64,000 bases of DNA from Pseudomonas lalucatii (GCF_018398425.1 NZ_JADPMV010000001.1:2294001-2358000), one strand, 5' to 3'. Shown: positions 47,970 through 58,574, numbered from the stretch's first letter. Notes: generated from the sequence alone by a model not told the origin. Numbers and translations: made by a program.

Positions 47970-48204
47970 CACGGTCGGCTATCCAGAGGGCAATGAGCAG
48001 CCTCCGTCTGTCCGTTGAGCCCGCCGGACCGCACGGCGCCGAGCGCCCTCGCTCGTAGCAAGACCTGCCGCATTGAACCTGCCGGAATGGGCCATGCCCC
48101 GACCGGCAGCCGTTCACACCGCTGCCTGGTCCGACAATTGCTTTATGCTCAGGCCCTGGACACCACTCACTACGCTCAACGATACAACGGCCGAGTCACC
48201 GCCC

Positions 48205-50016
48205 ATGCCATCCACCGCATTACCCAGCCGCCCGCGCTGGCGCAGCCTGGCCCTGCTAGCACTCGTGCTGGCCCCCCTGCTCTGGCCCCTGCAGCAGCTG
48301 GCCGAGCGCTACTACCGCGACGTGCTGAACGCCCAGAGCGCCCAGACCCTCGACCTCTACGTCGCCAACCTGCTCGGCACCCTGCGCCGCTACGAGGTGC
48401 TGCCGCCGATCCTCAGCCAGCTGCCCACCCTGCGCCAGCTGCTGCAGCAACGCGCCGACGAGGGCCTGCGCGACCAGGCCAACCGCCTGCTCGACGACCT
48501 GCAGCAGCAGACCGGCGCCGACGTGATCTACCTGATGGCCCCCGACGGCCAGACCCTGGCCGCCTCCAACTGGGCCCGGGAGGACAGCTTCGTCGAGCGC
48601 AATTTCTCCTACCGCCCCTATTTCCGCGAGGCCATGCAGGGCCGCCAGGGCCGCTTCTTCGGCCTCGGCACCACCTCGCGCAAGCGCGGCTACTTCTTCG
48701 CCGCGCCGGTACGCCAGGGCGACAGCACCCTCGGCGTGCTGGTGGTCAAGGTCGACCTGGATCACACCGAGACCCTCTGGGGCCAACGCCCCGAACAGCT
48801 GCTGGTGACCGACAACTATGGCGTGGTGATCCTCACCTCCCGTGCCGACTGGCGCTTCCACGCCACCCGCGCGCTGGACAACGCCGAGCGGGCGGTCATC
48901 GCCGACACCCAGCCCTACCGCATCCAGTCGCCCCCGCCCCTGCAGCTCGAGGACGACGCCTGGCTGCGCCAGGCCCGGCGCCTGGAAGACATCGGCTGGA
49001 CGGTCAACATCCTCGCCCCGCGCAGCCTGCTCGACCGCCCCGTGCGCGCCGCCGTGGTCATCGGCGGCGCGGCGCTGCTGGTGCTGATCCTGCTGCTCGG
49101 CCTGCTGATGCAACGGCGTCGCCACTACCTCGAACGCATCGCCCTGGACGCGCGGGCCCGCCAGCAGCTGGAGCAGCGGGTACAGGAACGCACCCAGGAC
49201 CTGGAACTGCTCAACAGCCGCCTGAAACAGGAGGTGCTGGAGCGCGAGCAGGCCCAGCAGGAGCTGGTACGGGCCCAGGACGAGCTGGTCCAGGCCGGCA
49301 AGCTGTCGGCCCTCGGCACCATGAGCGCGAGCATCAGCCACGAACTCAACCAGCCCCTGGCGGCGATCCGCAGCTACGCCGACAACGCCGGCGTGCTGCT
49401 CGATCACCAGCGCAGCGAGGACGCCCGCGGCAACCTGCGGCTGATCAGCGAGCTGACCGAGCGCATGGCCTCGATCATCGCCCATCTGCGCGCCTTCGCC
49501 CGCCGCGACCGCCACGCCCCGGAGAGCGTCGCCCTGCAGCCGGCTATCGACGATGCCCTGGCGCTGCTGGCCAAGCGCCGTCAGGCCATGCAGGTCGAGC
49601 TGGTCCGCGACCTGCCGGACGCCACCCTGTGGGTGCAGGCCGGCGAGACCCGCCTGCGCCAGGTACTCGGCAACCTGCTGGCCAATGCCCTCGACGCCCT
49701 GGGCGAGAAGGCGCCACCGCGGCGCATCTGGCTCAGCGCCCAGCGCGCCGGCGAACACGTCGAGCTGCAGCTGCGCGACAATGGCCCCGGCTTCTCCGCC
49801 GAGGCCCTGCAACGGGCCCGCGAACCGTTCTTCACCACCAAGACCAGCGCCCAGGGCCTGGGCCTGGGTCTGGCCATCTGCGAGACCCTGATGCGCGCCC
49901 TCGGCGGCGAGCTGCTGCTGGCCAACCACCCGGCCGGCGGCGCCCTGTTGACCCTGCGCCTGCGCGTCGCCGAGCGCGGCGTGAACATTCAGCCGCCTGA
50001 GGACATTGCCCTATGA
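48205..50016 (+). CDS. dctB: C4-dicarboxylate sensor histidine kinase DctB
   Basis: A 603-aa inner-membrane kinase. It has a membrane helix (about 13-32), a periplasmic double-PAS/dCache sensor (33-275, with SFVERNFSYRPYFREAM) and a second helix (about 278-300). A coiled coil leads to the H-box SISHELNQPLAAIRSYA with His about 379, then the ATPase with DNGPGFS and GLGLGLAI. The ATG at 48205 is chosen as the last start before the first membrane helix; an earlier in-frame ATG at 48073 would add 44 non-conserved residues. It overlaps dctD by ATGA. Confidence 0.93.
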   Translation: MPSTALPSRPRWRSLALLALVLAPLLWPLQQLAERYYRDVLNAQSAQTLDLYVANLLGTLRRYEVLPPILSQLPTLRQLLQQRADEGLRDQANRLLDDLQQQTGADVIYLMAPDGQTLAASNWAREDSFVERNFSYRPYFREAMQGRQGRFFGLGTTSRKRGYFFAAPVRQGDSTLGVLVVKVDLDHTETLWGQRPEQLLVTDNYGVVILTSRADWRFHATRALDNAERAVIADTQPYRIQSPPPLQLEDDAWLRQARRLEDIGWTVNILAPRSLLDRPVRAAVVIGGAALLVLILLLGLLMQRRRHYLERIALDARARQQLEQRVQERTQDLELLNSRLKQEVLEREQAQQELVRAQDELVQAGKLSALGTMSASISHELNQPLAAIRSYADNAGVLLDHQRSEDARGNLRLISELTERMASIIAHLRAFARRDRHAPESVALQPAIDDALALLAKRRQAMQVELVRDLPDATLWVQAGETRLRQVLGNLLANALDALGEKAPPRRIWLSAQRAGEHVELQLRDNGPGFSAEALQRAREPFFTTKTSAQGLGLGLAICETLMRALGGELLLANHPAGGALLTLRLRVAERGVNIQPPEDIAL

Positions 50017-51405
50017 CCCTGCCCCTCGACGCCCGCACCCAGGTCCTGCTGATCGACGACGACCCGCACCTGCGCCAGGCCCTGAGCCAGACCCTGGATC
50101 TGGCCGGTCTCAAGGTCGCCAACCTGGCCGACGCCCGCGGCGTCGCCGCCCGCATCGAGCGCGACTGGCCGGGCGTGGTGGTCAGCGACATCCGCATGCC
50201 GGGAATCGACGGCCTGCAGCTGCTCGAACAGCTGCACCAGCAGGATCCGGAACTGCCGGTGCTGCTGATCACCGGCCACGGCGACGTGCCCCTGGCGGTG
50301 CAGGCGATGCGCGCCGGCGCCTACGACTTCCTGGAGAAACCCTTCGCCAGCGACGAGCTGCTCGACAGCGTGCGCCGCGCCCTGGCCCTGCGCCGCCTGG
50401 TGCTGGACAACCGCAGCCTGCGCCTGGCCCTGAGCGACCGCCACGAGCTGTCGGCCCGCCTGGTCGGGCAGTCGCCGGGCATGCAGCGCCTGCGCGAACA
50501 GGTCGGCGCCCTGGCCGGGATAGCCGCGGACGTGCTGATCCTCGGCGAGACCGGCGCCGGCAAGGAGGTGGTGGCGCGCGCCCTGCACGACCTGTCGAGC
50601 CGCCGCGGCGGCCCCTTCGTGGCAATCAACGCCGGCGCCCTGGCCGAATCGGTGGTGGAAAGCGAGCTGTTCGGCCACGAGCCCGGGGCCTTCACCGGCG
50701 CGCAAAAGCGCCGCATCGGCAAGTTCGAGTTCGCCAACGGCGGCACCCTGTTCCTCGACGAGATCGAAAGCATGAGCCTGGAGGTGCAGGTCAAGCTGCT
50801 GCGCCTGCTGCAGGAGCGGGCGGTGGAGCGCCTGGGCGGCAACCAGCTGATCCCCCTGGACATCCGGGTGATCGCCGCGACCAAGGAAGACCTGCGCCAG
50901 GCCGCCGACCAGGGCCGCTTCCGCGCCGACCTGTACTACCGGCTGAACGTCGCGCCGCTGCGCATCCCGCCGCTGCGCGAGCGCGGCGACGACATCCTGC
51001 TGCTGTTCCAGCACTTCACCGAGGCCGCCGGCAAGCGCCACGGTCTGCCGCCCCGCGAGCTGCAGGCCGGCCAGCGCGCCCTGCTGCTGCGCCACCCCTG
51101 GCCGGGCAACGTGCGCGAGCTGCAGAACGCCGCCGAGCGCTTCGCCCTGGGCCTGGACCTGGGCCTGGAGCCGGAGCTCCAGCTGGCCGGCCAGACCGAC
51201 GCCCCCCTCCACGGGCAGCCTGAGCGAGCAGGTGGAGGCCTTCGAGCGCGCCCTGATCGCCGCCGAGCTGGGCCGCCCGCACGGCTCGCTGCGCAGCGTG
51301 GCCGAGGCCCTCGGCATGCCACGCAAGACCCTGCACGACAAGCTGCGCAAGCACGGCTTGAACTTCACCGACGCTGGCGGAGGCTCGCCAGAAGACCTCG
51401 AGTGA
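50013..51405 (+). pseudogene. dctD: C4-dicarboxylate response regulator DctD, frameshifted near the 3' end
   Basis: A sigma-54 activator paired with DctB. It has a receiver domain with phospho-Asp59 (VVSDIRMPG), an AAA+ domain with Walker A GETGAGKE, GAFTGA and LFLDEIESM, all in one frame to about 51200. At a run of six C (51202-51207) the frame breaks. Removing one C gives DAPSTGSLSEQVEAFERALI, then a complete Fis-type HTH (RSVAEALGMPRKTLHDKLRK) and a normal stop at 51405, 463 aa in all. As written, translation stays in the wrong frame to 51563 (516 aa) and lacks the DNA-binding domain. This is either a true mutation or a homopolymer sequencing error. Confidence 0.88.
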
Positions 51406-51406
51406 C

Positions 51407-51430
51407 TGGCGGATTTCCGCCAAATCCGCC
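51407..51430 (+). promoter_or_regulatory. Candidate DctD enhancer palindrome upstream of dctP
   Basis: TGGCGGATTTCCGCCA (51407-51422) is a perfect 6-4-6 palindrome. It overlaps a second one, GGCGGATTT-N5-AAATCCGCC (51408-51430). It begins 2 bp after the dctD stop and about 120 bp before the sigma-54 promoter, the right place for an activator enhancer. The 51406-51712 gap holds this, the promoter and the leader. Confidence 0.55.
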
Positions 51431-51543
51431 CCCTGCCGCACCCGGGCCGCCTCACACGGCCCCGCTCCTCGCCCCGTCGCGGCCCCTGCCAGACTGCCGC
51501 CAGCAGACTTCGCCATCGATTAGTGGGGCGCCGCATGCCAGCC

Positions 51544-51559
51544 TGGCATGGCGGTTGCT
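51544..51559 (+). promoter_or_regulatory. Sigma-54 promoter of dctPQM
   Basis: TGGCATGGCGGTTGCT has GG (51545-51546) and GC (51557-51558) with 10 bases between, matching the -24/-12 consensus. The palindrome CATGCCA-GCC-TGGCATG overlaps the -24 region. It lies 154 bp before dctP. Confidence 0.85.
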
Positions 51560-51640
51560 CTAGTCCCTGCAGGCGATCCCACAAGTACAAGTCCAGGCCC
51601 TCGCAGCCCAAGGTCCGTCGTTTTCCGACTGGCCGCCTAG

Positions 51641-52705
<1,065 letters not shown>

Positions 52706-52713
52706 GGCCGTCT

Positions 52714-52808
52714 GGCGCCCGGGCGGTTTCGTCCCGGGCGCCCCACGGGCGCTGCCTCTGGTAGCGCCCGGCATCACCCGGTGGGTCAGCGCCTACGCCT
52801 GGCCCACC
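52714..52808 (+). repeat. Three consecutive hairpins between dctP and dctQ
   Basis: The stems are GGCGCCCGGG/CCCGGGCGCC (52714-52742), GGGCGCT/AGCGCCC (52747-52769) and GGTGGGTCAG/CTGGCCCACC (52780-52808, one mismatch). The last resembles the GGTGGGTTA hairpin between hisA and hisF. No T-run follows, so they look like mRNA-stabilising or attenuating structures rather than a full terminator. Confidence 0.65.
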
Positions 52809-52846
52809 CCATGTGTTATCCACCTGTTCACCGGGAGACTCGAACG

Positions 52847-53494
52847 ATGAACGCCATACGGCGCGTCTGGGACCACTTCGAGGAGGCGTTTATCGCCTTC
52901 CTGCTGGGGACCATGACGCTAGTGACATTCGTCTATGTGATCCTCAATAACCTCTACACGGTGTTCTACAGCCTTGGCGACAACTGGCCGGCGGCCAGCG
53001 ACTTGTTCTTCGCCATCGGTGACAGCGTGATCGAGATGGCCCAGGCCATGACCTGGAGCATCGCCCTGACCAAGGCCCTGTTCGCCTGGCTGATCTTCTT
53101 CGGCCTGGCCTATGGCGTGCGCACCGCCGGGCACATCGGCGTCGACGCCCTGGTCAAGCTGGCCAAGAAGCCCACCCAGCGCATCATCGGCCTGATCGCC
53201 TGCCTGTGCTGCCTGGGCTATGCCGGGCTGATCAGCGTGGCCAGCTTCGACTGGGTGCGCACCCTGCTGACCGCCGGTATCGGCGCCGAGGACCTCGGCC
53301 ACTACGGCATCAAGCAATGGCATATCACCCTGATCGTGCCCTTCGGCTACGCCATGGTGTTCATCCGTTTCCTGGAAATCTTCGTACGCATCCTGCGTAA
53401 CCAGCAGACCGGCCTGGGCCTGGCCGACGAGGCCGCCGAGGCGATGAAACTGACCGAGCACGACGACGCATCGAAGAAGGACCCCAAGCCATGA
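52847..53494 (+). CDS. dctQ: TRAP dicarboxylate transporter small membrane subunit DctQ
   Basis: A 215-aa inner-membrane protein with four hydrophobic helices (about 14-38, 72-100, 115-138, 160-185) and a charged C-terminal tail, as in the DctQ family. FEEAFIAFLLGTMTLVTFVYV and RTAGHIGVDALV are recognisable. The ATG at 52847 is preferred to an upstream in-frame ATG at 52781 because the amphipathic N-terminus and GGGAG site fit it. It overlaps dctM by 4 bp. Confidence 0.93.
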   Translation: MNAIRRVWDHFEEAFIAFLLGTMTLVTFVYVILNNLYTVFYSLGDNWPAASDLFFAIGDSVIEMAQAMTWSIALTKALFAWLIFFGLAYGVRTAGHIGVDALVKLAKKPTQRIIGLIACLCCLGYAGLISVASFDWVRTLLTAGIGAEDLGHYGIKQWHITLIVPFGYAMVFIRFLEIFVRILRNQQTGLGLADEAAEAMKLTEHDDASKKDPKP

Positions 53495-54774
53495 CCATTC
53501 TGTTCCTCTTCGTCCTGCTGTTCCTGCTGATGTTCATCGGCGTGCCGATCGCCGTGTCCCTGGGCCTGGCCGGCTCCATGACCATCATGCTGTTCAGCCC
53601 GGATTCGGTGCGCTCGCTGGCGATCAAGCTGTTCGAGACCTCCGAGCACTACACCCTGCTGGCCATCCCGTTCTTCCTGCTGTCCGGCGCCTTCATGACC
53701 ACCGGCGGCGTGGCCAAGCGCCTGATCGACTTCGCCAACGCCTGCGTCGGCCATATCCGCGGCGGTCTGGCGATTTCCGCGGTGCTGGCCTGCATGCTGT
53801 TCGCCGCCCTGTCCGGTTCCAGCCCGGCCACCGTGGCCGCGGTCGGTTCCATCGCCATCGCCGGCATGGTCCGTTCCGGCTACCCCCAGGCCTTCGGCGC
53901 CGGCATCGTGTGCAACGCCGGCACCCTGGGCATCCTCATCCCGCCGTCGATCGTCATGGTGGTCTATGCCGCGGCCACCGAGCAGTCGGTGGGCAAGCTG
54001 TTCATGGCCGGGGTGGTGCCCGGCCTGCTGCTGGGCCTGGCGCTGATGGTGGCGATCTACGTGGTTGCGCGCAAAATGAACCTGCCAGCCATGCCGCGGG
54101 CCAGCCTGCGTGAACTGATCGCCACCGGGCGCAAGGCGATCTGGGGCCTGCTGCTGATGGTGATCATCCTCGGCGGCATCTACTCCGGCATGTTCACCCC
54201 GACCGAGGCGGCCGCGGTGGCGGCGGTCTACGCCGGCTTCGTGGCGCTGTTCGTGTACAAGGACATGACCATCCGCGAGTGCCCCAAGGTGCTGCTGGAG
54301 TCGGGCAAGCTGAGCATCATGCTGATGTTCATCATCGCCAACGCCATGCTCTTCGCCCACGTGCTGACCACCGAGCAGATCCCCCAGACCATCACCGCCT
54401 GGGTGATCGAGATGGGCCTGCAGCCCTGGCAGTTCCTGCTGGTGGTGAACATCGTGCTGCTGGTGGCCGGCGCCTTCATGGAGCCTTCGGCGATCATCCT
54501 GATCCTCGCGCCGATCCTCTTCCCCATCGCCATCCAGCTGGGCATCGACCCGATCCACCTGGGCATCATCATGGTGGTGAACATGGAGATCGGCCTGATC
54601 ACCCCGCCGGTGGGCCTCAACCTGTTCGTCACCTCGGCGGTCACCGGCATGCCGCTGACCTCGGTGATCCGCGCCGCCTGGCCCTGGCTGATGCTGCTGC
54701 TGAGCTTCCTGCTGGTGATCACCTACATCCCGGCGGTGTCCATGGCCCTGCCGAACTGGCTGGGCATGAGCTGA
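53491..54774 (+). CDS. dctM: TRAP dicarboxylate transporter large permease DctM
   Basis: A 427-aa sodium-coupled permease with about 12 hydrophobic segments. The conserved FALLSGSSPATVAAVGSI-type loop is present as LSGSSPATVAAVGSIAI, with GILIPPSIVMV and the C-terminal MEIGLITPPVGLNLFV. Length is standard. It is last in dctPQM, followed by a strong terminator. Confidence 0.96.
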   Translation: MTILFLFVLLFLLMFIGVPIAVSLGLAGSMTIMLFSPDSVRSLAIKLFETSEHYTLLAIPFFLLSGAFMTTGGVAKRLIDFANACVGHIRGGLAISAVLACMLFAALSGSSPATVAAVGSIAIAGMVRSGYPQAFGAGIVCNAGTLGILIPPSIVMVVYAAATEQSVGKLFMAGVVPGLLLGLALMVAIYVVARKMNLPAMPRASLRELIATGRKAIWGLLLMVIILGGIYSGMFTPTEAAAVAAVYAGFVALFVYKDMTIRECPKVLLESGKLSIMLMFIIANAMLFAHVLTTEQIPQTITAWVIEMGLQPWQFLLVVNIVLLVAGAFMEPSAIILILAPILFPIAIQLGIDPIHLGIIMVVNMEIGLITPPVGLNLFVTSAVTGMPLTSVIRAAWPWLMLLLSFLLVITYIPAVSMALPNWLGMS

Positions 54775-54804
54775 GCAGCGGCAGCCGCGACTCCTGCACT
54801 CCTC

Positions 54805-54832
54805 GCCCGGCCTCGTGCCGGGCTTTTTTTTT
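54805..54832 (+). terminator. Rho-independent terminator of dctPQM
   Basis: GCCCGG/CCGGGC with a 7-nt loop is followed by nine T. The rest of the gap to fabY (54833-55205) holds no gene I can support; it should contain the fabY promoter, which I cannot place with confidence. Confidence 0.9.
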
Positions 54833-55205
54833 GCGCCCGCGTGGGCGGCGCCCGGGCGCCGTTGATCGGCCCCAGGGGCCACGGCTAGACACCGGCGGCA
54901 CACTGGCCGAAGCTCGGAAGAACCTCGCCCCGGCGCCCGCCGGCAGGGGCGCCATGCCCTCGACGGCCAGGCCACCGGCCGGCGCGGCGGCGCTTCGAAA
55001 CCCGGCAGGCGCACGCTTCCGAGCAAGCAGCGCCCGGACCCGGCCGTGACTCACAGGTCATGAACCGCGTCAGCATAGGCATCCGAACAGTCGAGCCAAG
55101 GCCCGTTCCGTGCCATACCCCGAAGCAGGGGGGCGGGCGGGCGACAAGCGTCCCTGGCCTCAGCCGCGGCTTGTCCTGGCGTACTTATTTGAAGGAGTTC
55201 CCCGC

Positions 55206-57116
55206 GTGAAGTCTCGTTTCCCCGTGATCGTTGGTTTTGGTGGTTATAACGCAGCCGGCCGCAGCTCCTTTCACCACGGTTTCCGCCGCACCGTACTCGA
55301 GTCCATGGACGTCGCCGCGCGCCAGGAAACCCTCGCCGGCCTGGCGGTGATGATGAAGCTGGTGCGGGTGGTCGACGGCGTCCACCAGGCGCCCGACGGC
55401 ACGCCCCTGAGCCTGGCCGAGATCGACAGCCGTTTCGCCGAGCAGATCCTCGCCTCGACCCTGGTGCGGCGCATCGAGAAGACCTACCTGGACGTCGACG
55501 CCGCCCACTGGCAGAAGAGCATCGGCGTCGCCGGCGCGGCGGACGCGCCGCTGAGCTTCATCACCAGCCGCAAGCAGCTGCCCGAGCCGCTGCCGGCCAA
55601 CTGGTCGGTGGAGGAACTGAACGCCGCCGAGGTGCGCGTCACCCTGCACGACAACTGCGAATTCAAGGTCGACAGCTACCGGCCGCTGCCGGTCAAGTCC
55701 GCCGGCCAGCTGCCCAGCGGCTTCGAGCCGGCCGAGCTGTACAACTCGCGCTTCCACCCGCGCGGCCTGAGCATGGCGGTGGTCGGGGTGACCGATGCCC
55801 TGCGCTCCACCGGCCTGCCCTGGCAGTCGATCGTCGAGCGGGTGGCGCCGGACGAGATCGCCGTGTTCTCCAGCTGCATCATGAGCCAGCTGGACGAGAA
55901 CGGCTTCGGCGGCCTGATGCAGTCGCGCCTCAAGGGCGGCCGGGTCACCGCCAAGCAACTGGCCCTGGGCCTCAACACCATGTCGGCGGACTTCATCAAC
56001 GCCTACGTGCTGGGCAGCGTCGGCACCACCGGCGCCGTCACCGGCGCCTGCGCCACCTTCCTCTACAACCTGCAGAAGGGCGTCGAGCAGATCGTCCTGG
56101 GCAAGGCGCGGGTGGTCATAGTCGGCAGCAGCGAGGCGCCGATCAACCAGGAATGCATCGAGGGCTACGGCGCCATGGGCGCCCTGGCCACCGAGGACGG
56201 CCTGCGCCAGGTCGAGGGCCAGGACCAGGTGGACTTCCGCCGCGCCAGCCGCCCGTTCGGCGACAACTGCGGCTTCACCCTGGCCGAGGCCTGCCAGTTC
56301 GTGGTGCTGATGGACGACGAGCTGGCCCTGGAGCTGGGCGCCGACATCCACGGCGCGGTGCCGGACGTGTTCATCAACGCCGACGGCTTCAAGAAGTCCA
56401 TCTCCGCCCCCGGCCCGGGCAACTACCTGACCATGGCCAAGGCGGTGGCCAGCGCCGTGCAGCTGCTCGGCATCGACGCCGTGCGCCAGCGCAGCTTCGT
56501 CCATGCCCACGGTTCCAGCACGCCGGCCAACCGGGTCACCGAGTCCGAGCTGCTCGACCGCATCGCCGCCACCTTCGCCATCGAACAGTGGCCGATCACC
56601 GCGGCCAAGGCCTTCGTCGGCCATTCCCTGGCCAGCGCCAGCGGCGACCAGCTGATCGCCGCCCTGGGTACCTTCAAGTACGGCATCATCCCCGGGATCA
56701 AGACCATCGACGCGGTGGCCGACGACGTGCACCAGCAGCACCTGAGCATCGCCACCAGGGACCGCCAGACCGGCGAGCAGGCGCTGGACGTCTGCTTCAT
56801 CAACTCCAAGGGCTTCGGCGGCAACAACGCCAGTGCCCTGGTGCTGGCCCCCCACGTGGCCGAGCGCATGCTGCGCAAGCGCCATGGCGAGGCCGTCTTC
56901 GCCGCCTACTGCGCACGCCGCGAACAGACCCGCGCCGCCGCCCGGCAGTACGACCAGCAGGCGCTAAAGGGCCAGCTGGACATCATCTACAACTTCGGCA
57001 ACGACCTGATCGACGACCAGGCCATCGAGCTGGGCAGCGAACAGCTCAGGGTACCCGGCTTCCCCCAGCCGCTGGTGTTCAAGCAGGACGACCGCTACCG
57101 CGACATGCTCGACTGA
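55206..57116 (+). CDS. fabY: Beta-ketoacyl-ACP synthase FabY
   Basis: A 636-aa condensing enzyme of the FabY class, which in P. aeruginosa starts fatty-acid synthesis by joining acetyl-CoA with malonyl-ACP. The catalytic Cys is in VTGACATFLYNLQ (about residue 282), the His residues in FVHAHGSSTPANRV and KAFVGHSLASASGDQ, and a Gly-rich NSKGFGGNNASALV closes the core. The unusual N-terminal region (VGFGGYNAAGRSSFHHGFRR) is specific to this type. It starts at GTG: AAGGAG (55192-55197) precedes it by 8 nt, and earlier in-frame starts lack a site. Confidence 0.93.
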   Translation: MKSRFPVIVGFGGYNAAGRSSFHHGFRRTVLESMDVAARQETLAGLAVMMKLVRVVDGVHQAPDGTPLSLAEIDSRFAEQILASTLVRRIEKTYLDVDAAHWQKSIGVAGAADAPLSFITSRKQLPEPLPANWSVEELNAAEVRVTLHDNCEFKVDSYRPLPVKSAGQLPSGFEPAELYNSRFHPRGLSMAVVGVTDALRSTGLPWQSIVERVAPDEIAVFSSCIMSQLDENGFGGLMQSRLKGGRVTAKQLALGLNTMSADFINAYVLGSVGTTGAVTGACATFLYNLQKGVEQIVLGKARVVIVGSSEAPINQECIEGYGAMGALATEDGLRQVEGQDQVDFRRASRPFGDNCGFTLAEACQFVVLMDDELALELGADIHGAVPDVFINADGFKKSISAPGPGNYLTMAKAVASAVQLLGIDAVRQRSFVHAHGSSTPANRVTESELLDRIAATFAIEQWPITAAKAFVGHSLASASGDQLIAALGTFKYGIIPGIKTIDAVADDVHQQHLSIATRDRQTGEQALDVCFINSKGFGGNNASALVLAPHVAERMLRKRHGEAVFAAYCARREQTRAAARQYDQQALKGQLDIIYNFGNDLIDDQAIELGSEQLRVPGFPQPLVFKQDDRYRDMLD

Positions 57117-57189
57117 GCGCCGCGCAGGTTGGGTTGAGCAGCGCGCCCCATCACCCACCCGCCAGTAGACGGCCATGCCGCTACCCGCC

Positions 57190-58011
57190 TCAATCCAGGG
57201 CGCGGGCCAGCTGGATCAGCTCGGCGCGCCATTCGGCCGCAGCCGGCAGGGCGAGGAAGGAGGGGTTGAGCAGGGACTCGCGGGCCTCGTAGGTCAAGGC
57301 CTCGCCCTCGAGGGTCAGCACCTCGCCGCCGGCGCCTTCCAACACGCCCTGGGCGGCGGCGGTGTCCCACTGCGAGGTCGGCGCCAGGCGCGGGTAGCAG
57401 TCGGCCAGGCCCTCGGCGAGTTGGCAGAATTTCAGCGAGCTGCCGACGCTGAGCAGCTGCAGGTCGCCGAAACGTTCGCCGAGCCCCGCCAGCAGGCGCT
57501 CCTGGGCCGGACTGGAATGGCGGCGGCTGGCCACCAGGGTGAAGGCCTCGGCCGGCGCCAGGCGCACGCCGATGACCTGCTCGGTGCCGTCGGCCTCGGC
57601 GCGCCGGGCACCCAGCCCGGCTCCGCCGAAATAGCAGCGGCCGTTGGCCGGGATGCCGACCACGCCGAACACCACCCGCCCGCGCTCGATCAGGGCGACG
57701 TTGACGGTGAACTCTTCCGACCCGGCGATGAACTCCTTGGTGCCGTCCAGCGGATCGACCAGCCACCAGCGGCTCCAGCCGGCGCGCTCGCTCAAGGGGA
57801 TGTCCGCCGCCTCCTCGGACAGCACCGGAATGCTCGCGTCCAGGGCGCGCAGGCCGTCGACCAGCAGGTGGTGGGCGGCCAGGTCGGCGGCGGTCACCGG
57901 CGAGGCGTCGGCCTTCTCGGTCACCGCCACGCCGGCGCGCCAATGGGGCAGGATGGCGCTGCCCGCCTGGCGCACCAGCTGGATCACCGCGGGAATCAGG
58001 GGATGGTTCAC
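57190..58011 (-). CDS. cysQ: 3'(2'),5'-bisphosphate nucleotidase CysQ
   Basis: A 273-aa Mg-dependent phosphatase of the inositol-monophosphatase superfamily that clears PAP from sulfate assimilation. The metal motifs are LSEEAADIPL (Glu), WLVDPLDGTKEF-like (read here as WWLVDPLDGTKEFI) and QWDTAAAQGVLEGAGG. Its start overlaps the nudE stop (ATGA), so the two form an operon. It is convergent with fabY. Confidence 0.96.
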   Translation of the reverse strand: MNHPLIPAVIQLVRQAGSAILPHWRAGVAVTEKADASPVTAADLAAHHLLVDGLRALDASIPVLSEEAADIPLSERAGWSRWWLVDPLDGTKEFIAGSEEFTVNVALIERGRVVFGVVGIPANGRCYFGGAGLGARRAEADGTEQVIGVRLAPAEAFTLVASRRHSSPAQERLLAGLGERFGDLQLLSVGSSLKFCQLAEGLADCYPRLAPTSQWDTAAAQGVLEGAGGEVLTLEGEALTYEARESLLNPSFLALPAAAEWRAELIQLARALD

Positions 58012-58574
58012 AGGACGAAATCTCCGCGCTGGCTGAGCAGGTCGCGCGCCAGGTAGAGGGCGGCCAGGGCACGGCCCTCGCTGAACTGGGGGTGTTGCAT
58101 CAGGCTCGACAGCTCGCGCAGGTTGACCCGGTCCACCCGCATCGGCTCCGGCTCGTCGCCCGGCAGGCGCTCCTCGTAGAGGTCGCGGGCCAGCACCACC
58201 TGGATCTTCTGGCTCATGTAGCCGGGCGACAGGCTCAGCTCGGTGAGGTGCTCCAGTTGGCGGGCGCCGAAACCGGCCTCCTCCTTGAGCTCGCGGTTGG
58301 CCGCCACCAGCACGTCCTCGCCCGGCTCGATCAGCCCCTTGGGCAACGACAGCTCGTACTCGTCGGTGCCGCCGCAGTACTCCTCCACCAGCAGCGCGTG
58401 CTCGCCATCGACCATCGCCACCACCATCACCGCGCCGTAGCCGACGCCCTTGCCGACCAGGCGCTCGTAGGTGCGCTCCACGCCGTTGGCGAAACGCAGC
58501 TGCAGTTCCTCGACACGGAACAGGCGACTGCTGGCGACTATCTCGCGGGCGAGTACGGTGGGCTTCTGGCGCAT
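58008..58574 (-). CDS. nudE: ADP compounds hydrolase NudE
   Basis: A 188-aa Nudix hydrolase acting on ADP-ribose, NADH and diadenosine phosphates. The Nudix box follows G-x5-E-x7-REL-x-EE-x-GF exactly (about 95-117). The ATG at 58574 is chosen because AAGGAG lies 7 nt upstream and the sequence MRQKPTVLARE is the family start; longer in-frame extensions cross the divergent promoter region. It is coupled to cysQ and divergent from the HAD nucleotidase gene. Confidence 0.94.
   Translation of the reverse strand: MRQKPTVLAREIVASSRLFRVEELQLRFANGVERTYERLVGKGVGYGAVMVVAMVDGEHALLVEEYCGGTDEYELSLPKGLIEPGEDVLVAANRELKEEAGFGARQLEHLTELSLSPGYMSQKIQVVLARDLYEERLPGDEPEPMRVDRVNLRELSSLMQHPQFSEGRALAALYLARDLLSQRGDFVL

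Noticed and set aside
51406..51563. Extended 516-aa DctD as a genuine longer protein
   Set aside because: The residues after the C6 tract are Arg/Pro-rich without homology, while the alternative frame encodes a perfect Fis-type HTH and stop; the long form is a frameshift product.
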